Source: Diploscapter coronatus
Lineage: Eukaryota > Nematoda > Chromadorea > Rhabditida > Rhabditidae
Assembly: GCA_964036155.1 (NCBI GenBank)
Contig: OZ038423.1
Coordinates: 75,903,249 to 75,967,248, forward strand
Direction: 5' to 3'
DNA: 64,000 nt
Positions 58,395 to 64,000 of the stretch are shown here, piece after piece. The position numbers and the translations under genes were made by a program. Position 1 is the first letter of the stretch; each line of letters starts with the position of its first letter. Below the pieces are notes generated by a model. The model saw only the letters and a program-made list of their open reading frames with translations, was not told the DNA's origin and did no database searches.

Positions 58395-58811
58395 ATGCTA
58401 GACAGAGACAAAGAAACCATGCCTCTGCTCGAAAACGATGTGCTGGAAGATGGGAAGAAGGACGATATAATCATTGAAATGTAAGTTTTATAGCTCTAAA
58501 ATATTGAAATAGAAGCAAGAAAATGTCCTTATATCGGAACTGTCTAATCTAACCTATTCTAACTACTAGTATGTATTTGAAGAAAGTTTCAAACTATTGG
58601 TTGAAGATATTTGTTATTGTCATTTGTTTAAATATCGATTTGTAGAAAAGCAAATTTCAGGCCAGAAGTCGAATTGTCTCATGGAAAATTTATGGAAAAC
58701 GACAAGTCCCTCATATTTGAATCGACCAAAGTCAGTCTGCTCAAACGATTGAAACGGAAGAAATTGTTAGTCAATTTTATTGATACATACATAGATTTAG
58801 GGTTAAAATAA
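58395..58811 (+). CDS. Small 78-aa protein, unrecognised
   Basis: Two exons (58395-58480, 58661-58811) join in phase 2 to give 78 aa. The N-terminal half is acidic (KETMPLLENDVLEDGKKDDI), and PLLE in an acidic context resembles a dileucine sorting signal. The C-terminal half has a basic patch (SLLKRLKRKKLLVNF). No signal peptide or long membrane segment. The donor GAAAT|GTAAGT and acceptor AATTTCAG are good, and an acceptor (TTTTTAG) lies just before the start. A further donor (AAATT|GTTAGT at about 58767) would allow more exons, so the 3' end is uncertain. Function unknown. Confidence 0.5.
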
Positions 58812-59863
58812 ATCTAGAAAGAGTCGGACTGATTGAAAAATAAAAAATATATTTTGAATGGTGTGACATACTGAATATAATTAAAATCTATGAAAAATAT
58901 CTACAAAATCAGTTATAATTCTAAAATAATCATTATTGCAACCAGCAACTTTATAACTGCTTGTCATTTATAATTTTATATTCATCAATCGATAATCAAT
59001 AACTTCGATTGCTATCTTTGGGAAATTGTCTGAACTTTCTATGATCCGATAGTGTCGCTGATGTTAGTTGATTTTTGAAACACTAATTTTGCATTTACGT
59101 CCACAGACACTTGTACCTGCCTAGAATTCGTTTTTATGAACGATTATGTTTCTCTAGCTTACTCACTATTTCTCATGAGCTCAGTTCGTATCCCAATTTT
59201 TCCAGGAGGAATATTGAATAGAATTTGTTGTTCGTGCATCAGAAAACTAAAAACCAATCAAATTTTCATAAATGATATTTCTCCCAAAGTTATTGTCATC
59301 ACCGAAAGTTGAAAATAGCACAGGGTTCGACATAAAATTGCTCTACGAGCCTTATCACTGGAGGCGGAGCCTGCGCCCTTGACTCGATTATAGAAGGGGG
59401 TCCCTTTTCCCTGCGAAGATAGTCCATTTTAGCTTTGAAATAAATTTCCTGATTTATCCATCGTGCTATTTGAATTACCAAATCAACTAGCGTTTCTTAT
59501 CTCCGATCTAGCAGCATCTAATCTCTTTGTTCTTGAATACACTCTGGTGAATCGCCGAGGGCTAAAGAACTTGGATACCTCCAACTCGAGCTTGACCTTT
59601 TGATTCCCCATCCATCTTTCCATCAGAGCTTTCCCCTCTTATCGAGACACCTCGAAATCCATGTTCATTTGTCTTTGCTTCCGGCTTAGACAAATATTCC
59701 AATCAAAATCGTGCTCATATAAATTCTGTTTTTTGACAACAGCCTATCAGTTAGTGATAATAAGTCTTTTTAGTTTATAAATATATTTGCAGAACTAGCC
59801 CGTATTGTTTCAAAACAGAATTATTTCATTAAAAATATCAATCATAAATAAAAGAATTTCAGG
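58812..59863. other. Intergenic region upstream of the secreted precursor
   Basis: AT-rich except a GC-richer patch at 59345-59420. Near 59330-59370, on the minus strand, AGTGATAAGGCTC and ATGTCGAACCC give a faint tRNA-like pattern related to 55345-55403. GTTTATAAATATATTT at about 59775 is TATA-like. ATTTCAG directly precedes the ATG at 59864. Confidence 0.4.
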
Positions 59864-61281
59864 ATGAAGCTGATTATATTTACTGCAATCTTGCTCTGCC
59901 TTATAGCATTAGTCTCAAGTGAAATAATGAGTAACTCAGGGAAACTATTGGAAAAGCGAGAACAGTTAGAATCCAAGCATATTTTTGATGGAATAATCAG
60001 CAGCTCGGAAAGACGATTAGAAAAACGACAACAGCCACCAGCAACATCTATTTCTTTTCCTTCAAAGGTTTTTGCGTTAAAATTTTAAAAATCATCCTTT
60101 TAATTAATAAAATTTTAGGTCTGGACTAGAATTAAAGGTAAAATTTAATCACTATCATAAGACCCTGCAAACTACTTGAAGTCTTAAAGCGCAGAGTGTA
60201 CAGCTTTGCACCAGAAGAATTGCACAATGTACGATTATTCGTCATTTCATTCATTACTTTATTTTTCCTCAATTCTCATTGAATTTTTACAATTATTTTT
60301 TTTATTAATTTGGGCTACAGATAAGTAATAGATACATTAGGATAGTCCACACCTGGGTGTTTGCGAAAATATGTCCAGTAACACTGTAAATTGTTCTAAT
60401 CAAATTAAATTTCGTTTCTTTCATTTCGTGATCCGAAATGGCTGGATGGTCTAAAGTTCTTGCTTTTATTTAAAATTACAACCAAAATGAAGTAAAAATA
60501 TCACAAACATCGCAATATCAAGAGACCCAAAAAAACAAGGGGATGAATGGAATGACGACTATTGCAAATTGTGCAATTCGTCTGACGAAAATTTTTAGAT
60601 TCTGTGCTGCAGACTTCGAGTAGTATGCAGTATCTAATAAATATTTTAAAATATGCATATAAATTTCAAATAGCAGTTGCTCTCAAAGCACGGAGACAAT
60701 AATAGTCAGTAATGAGATGAAATTTCGAGATTTTTTTTTGGCTATTTCGATTTTGAAAATTGCTAGCGATCAATTTCTATTTCAATTTTGATTTCAAAAG
60801 TTCATTTCGTCTTAAGACTGTTGATAATTAAAAATAAGTACTTGAAAAAAGTTATTGCTAATGATCGATTACTTGAGGCACAGTAAATGACACTGGTGTA
60901 TAATGTGCGGTAATTAAAGTTCTTTTTGCAGCAGACTTTACGCTATTACATCATATTCAAAGATTTTGGCAATTATTTTAAATACACAATACACGCTTTG
61001 CAATATTTGAATTTGTGTTATTTATTTCGTCTCAAGTTATCGGCCATTGGCAATATGAAAGTAGAGAGAAATAGTGTGAAAAATATAGCTCACGTCATCC
61101 CATCATTTCTCAGTTGCTACTCAACTCAGTTAATTGAAAATAGATCGAAGATGCTAAATCATATTTCCTTTCAGAAATTCCTGGCAAGATCAAGGATAAG
61201 GTTACATCTGCTTTTCACTCAGTAATGGATAAAGTAACAGGATTGTTTGGTGGTGGGAAAACAGCTTCCTTGTTAACCTGA
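59864..61281 (+). CDS. Small secreted precursor with amphipathic C-terminus
   Basis: 109 aa from three exons (59864-60067, 60119-60137, 61175-61281; introns 51 and 1037 nt, phases 0 and 1). Residues 1-19 are a clear signal peptide (LIIFTAILLCLIALVSS). A pro-region follows with two similar dibasic sites, KLLEKR and RRLEKR, spaced about 30 residues apart. Then comes a short Pro/Ser spacer (QQPPATSISFPSK). The last ~40 residues hold VWTRIKEIPGKIKDKVTSAF and HSVMDKVTGLFGGGK, which can form an amphipathic, Lys-rich helix, ending TASLLT. No cysteines. Signal peptide, KR-type cleavage sites and a cationic amphipathic C-terminus are features of antimicrobial peptide or neuropeptide precursors. I do not recognise the family, so the role is inference. 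The 19-nt middle exon is unusual but frame-consistent. Confidence 0.65.
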
Positions 61282-61817
61282 TTATCTCGATTTTGAACAT
61301 TTTTAGATATTGTGACACATTTGTAGAAACTAAAATCAATAAAACGTTAATAAATGTTTTGGTCGTGATAATATGTTCGCAGAATTTATTAGCCTACGAT
61401 CCAGCAATAATAATTAACGATAATTAGCAACCGAGAATCACAATCATAAAGAGCGCAGAAGGCTGAGGAGTACATCTTATATAGGGGGCTTTTCGGAAAA
61501 TATTTGGCAATAATACAATAAAGCATATGTTGGAATGTCTTTGTCAGGCATGTTCAATCGTTTATCACTAAACTAATCATCATATATACGAAATATTTCT
61601 AAAAACTCGAAAAAACCGCAAAGATGGTTGCGACAACGTGACATAATCCTACCCTATGCCTATTTGTAGGATGGGCAAATTTTGAAACGATAATGGCCTA
61701 TGCCTATTCCATCCATAATCCTAGACCTCATATTCAAATTCTACTCCCTCGATTACTCCTATATACATGCACAATGGCTGCCTATGCTTGTTATACTCAA
61801 TTTTCTATATATGGAAT
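61282..61817. other. AT-rich intergenic DNA
   Basis: AATAAA within CAATAAAACG shortly after the stop (about 61338) is the likely poly(A) signal of the secreted precursor. Otherwise no feature recognised before the dispersed repeat. Confidence 0.5.
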
Positions 61818-62240
61818 CTTGTATTTTTGGGGATCGTATGTTTCGCTTCTATTGTTCGGCCGACAAAACTTTGTGCATTACTAACCGAGAGGAGTAATTT
61901 GAGACCAAATTTGAGCAATTTGTAGTTTCGACCCTAGACTTCAGTTGTACCTTCATTCCTTCTCAAACCGACCTCCTGCTTCTGGTCCCCTTGACAAAGC
62001 TCATAGTCCCATTGGTCTTCCTGTTCTTGTTGGAAATCGACCGATTCTTGCCCGTTTCTCGTCTTCTTGTCTTTCAGCATCCGCGTGCTTCTAGGCTCAT
62101 TTGCGTGCTTCCTGCAGAGCAGGCTGCCTGAATGAAGATCATTATTTCTTGACTACATCGTCTGCATTGGATGTTGTTTTGCTATTGTTTGCGAAAAACA
62201 CCGCCATCTTCTGCAAATGGCATAAACTGTCGGAAAGGAG
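61818..62240 (-). repeat. Dispersed repeat, copy 2 (inverted partner at 56340-56775)
   Basis: Reverse-complement match to 56340-56775. It carries small indels and substitutions against copy 1, for instance GTCCCCTTGACAAAGCTC against the complement of GAGTTTCGTCAAGAGGGT. Between the copies lie the 78-aa gene and the secreted-precursor gene. Confidence 0.8.
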
Positions 62241-62527
62241 CATGGGAAGTGAAAAGAGCGCGATTGCACCATTTTTGTGCTCTCCTGATTTCTCATGCTA
62301 TTTCAAGCGAGTTGCAAATTGCAAGTTGCATTGCAACTAAAGTATGAACGGGCCCAGAAAGAAATGACCGATTTTCGCAAAGGAAAGAGACCAATTATCG
62401 CTTGATTCTCATCATCACAAAACGGTCATTTTCGTGATTTTTCTCAAAGCTAATTTTGCAAAGTTAGCATACATTATCTTCAAAACACTCATTCATTTGG
62501 TTGCAGTCACGACCTTCATTGCCGACG

Positions 62528-63755
62528 ATGTACAGGCAGAAGCGAGACAGCGATCGAAATTCTGACGAGGAACGCTCGAGCAGATCGAGAAGCAGCAACA
62601 GCAGCACGGGTTCGACTTCGAGCACTGTGAGGAGTCGCAGCTCGCAACGGTCGCTTGAACGAATCGATCCTGACTCCATAAACAGGCAAGGACATCGAAA
62701 TGCAGAGTAGCAGACGTCGATAACCCTGCTCTGCATTCACTCAAAAATCAAGAACAGGGATGTTGGTAGTGCAGTGCGCAGCTTTTGAACGACCTTGTGG
62801 TGCGGCTCGTCTTGACTAAAAAAATTCTGATCAACTCATCAAATTTTACTGTTTGTTTTCTGTCGGATTTCTTTGAAAAAAATTTAAAATCTGCAGGGCA
62901 AGTGTGGGTTAATTATTTTTTTTTTATATTGCGGGGCGTGGCAAATTCGGGTTCAGAAATTTTCGAATTTGGAGAAGCCTTATTCTAGTCGAAAACCGAT
63001 AAACTGGTCTTCATATTCCTGTGGGCACGCACTGCATTCATCCTATTTGTGAAATTCCTGCCATGCATCACAATGCGAGGCAGAAAACTTATCAACAATT
63101 TCCCGTTTTGAATGTCAATATTCCGTAAAGGGAACATCGGCGTTCAAGTTTTTCTCAACTCTCAATGAAAACTCCGATTCCTACCGATCTTGCTCTAATT
63201 GTTCAATTTACTTTGCAGCTACAGCTCTCTGTCGTCACTCTCCTCATCCCCTTCCACTTCTTTCACGAGCCCTGCCTACCTGTCCACAGCCCCGACAGCC
63301 AGCACTCCCTCGCCCTCTTCTCTCTCTGCCGGTCAGCCGCTCAGCAGGGACAGCAACTCGAATGCGTCTGCCCGCTCTCCGTTCTGCAGCGACTTCTGCA
63401 AGCCCAGACCCAATCGAGACATCACATCCAGCTGTGAGCATTCTCATTTATATTTACGATTCAATAAATTCCAACAAAGTTGGGATCGGCTTTGTTTCGC
63501 TCCGAGGCTAATTCTCACGGTTAAGCTTAATCAGTGGCACCAAAGTCTATTTCGATCTTGGATTGAATTTATGGTGAACATGAAAGCTCTCAAACAAAGA
63601 CAAAATTGAAATGACGACTGAACAGAACAATAACTTTCATTTCAGTGACGACTTCGAAAGGATCGATGCCCTTCGGACTGCGACCGAGTAAAAATGTGCC
63701 GTCTCTGAGGGAACTTCTCGTCGGAGACCCCGTTCTCGAAAATTTGCCCATCAAG
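62528..63755 (+). CDS. Ser-rich protein, 5' part (3' end outside window)
   Basis: At least 161 residues from three exons (62528-62685, 63219-63433, 63646-63755), open at the 3' end with donor ATCAAG|GTTTGT. The first exon begins MYRQKRDSDRNSDEERSSRS and is rich in Arg/Ser. The second is Ser/Pro/Thr-rich (SLSSLSSSPSTSFTSPAYLS), with a CSDFCKPRPNRD patch. The third is KGSMPFGLRPSKNVPSLREL followed by LVGDPVLENLPIK, the most ordered part so far. No domain recognised; it may be the disordered N-terminus of a larger protein. The first junction needs a GC donor (AACAG|GCAAGG), a good non-canonical match. TTTGGTTGCAG lies 21 nt before the ATG. The amino-acid bias makes start and function uncertain, but three in-phase exons support a gene. 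Confidence 0.65.
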
Positions 63756-64000
63756 GTTTGTGAAAAGTAGATTATTGTCGTGACTGAGATTTTAACACGT
63801 TTCGACTTCACCGTGGTTGAAATAATTATGAAATTTTGTACAACTATTTGCGGTCCCTAAATACGATCTTGCAACTTTCGAGTTTATCTGAATTTCTGGT
63901 TTTCCAATTCTGAACTAGTCTTTGATGAAACGTCACTTTTTTCCTTGTATAAGTAAGAACAACAAATTCTCAACTTGCATATAATATGCAGATTAATGCA
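63756..64000. other. Probable intron to window end
   Basis: AT-rich sequence after a GTTTGT donor of the Ser-rich gene. No acceptor with a following coding frame is evident before the window ends. Confidence 0.5.

Noticed and set aside
62464..62744. Cys/Ser-rich minus-strand frames at 62.5-62.7 kb
   Set aside because: Antisense of the Arg/Ser-rich first exon of the Ser-rich gene.
1..64000. CRISPR arrays, prokaryotic operons, rRNA genes
   Set aside because: No regularly spaced direct repeats with unique spacers and no rRNA-like sequence; the window is clearly eukaryotic.

Overview
This is a eukaryotic window from a nematode, probably a free-living one. Four things point there. (1) Genes are split by short introns, many 40-55 nt, with acceptors close to TTTCAG. 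(2) For many genes a TTTCAG-type acceptor lies only 0-25 nt upstream of the start codon with no evident upstream coding exon, the signature of spliced-leader trans-splicing. (3) Two gene pairs have operon-like spacing, with AATAAA about 110 nt before the next gene's acceptor. (4) A seven-helix protein at 51.8-53.2 kb looks like the nematode Str/Srh chemoreceptors. The species cannot be named from the sequence. Gene models were spliced by hand from reading-frame continuity and GT/GC-AG sites, so ends are inferred.

Layout. 1-1160 (+): 3' end of an RGS protein. 1.7-3.9 kb: a small inverted-repeat element and a large ~1.7 kb foldback element. 4072-14458 (-): a complete DNA topoisomerase II gene with E2F-like sites upstream. 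16456-18803 (+): a FAXC/CDR-family GST-fold membrane protein. 19758-25679 (-): a ribosomal L40-like protein without ubiquitin, then DPH5 and PIGM (the last two probably co-transcribed). 26878-33633 (+): a 784-aa multi-exon protein I do not recognise. 34312-36680 (-): a small basic, nucleolar-type protein whose first intron holds a secreted Tyr/Gly-rich protein on the other strand (35250-35770).

38845-47888 (+): an RNF19-type RBR E3 ligase. 48493-51462 (+): DTWD1 and mitochondrial GatC, a likely operon. 51794-53206 (+): the chemoreceptor. 53932-55310 (+): an F-box/Kelch protein. 55.3-62.5 kb: AT-rich and repeat-laden, with a 78-aa protein and a small secreted precursor with an amphipathic C-terminus. 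62528-63755 (+): the 5' part of a Ser-rich protein that runs off the window.

Most recognisable genes are housekeeping genes (chromosome topology, tRNA modification, diphthamide and GPI-anchor synthesis, mitochondrial tRNA amidation, ubiquitylation). They do not form one pathway. The unusual content is the lineage-specific genes (26.9-33.6, 35.3 and 59.9-61.3 kb), the stand-alone L40-like gene, and several families of inverted repeats in introns and gaps.
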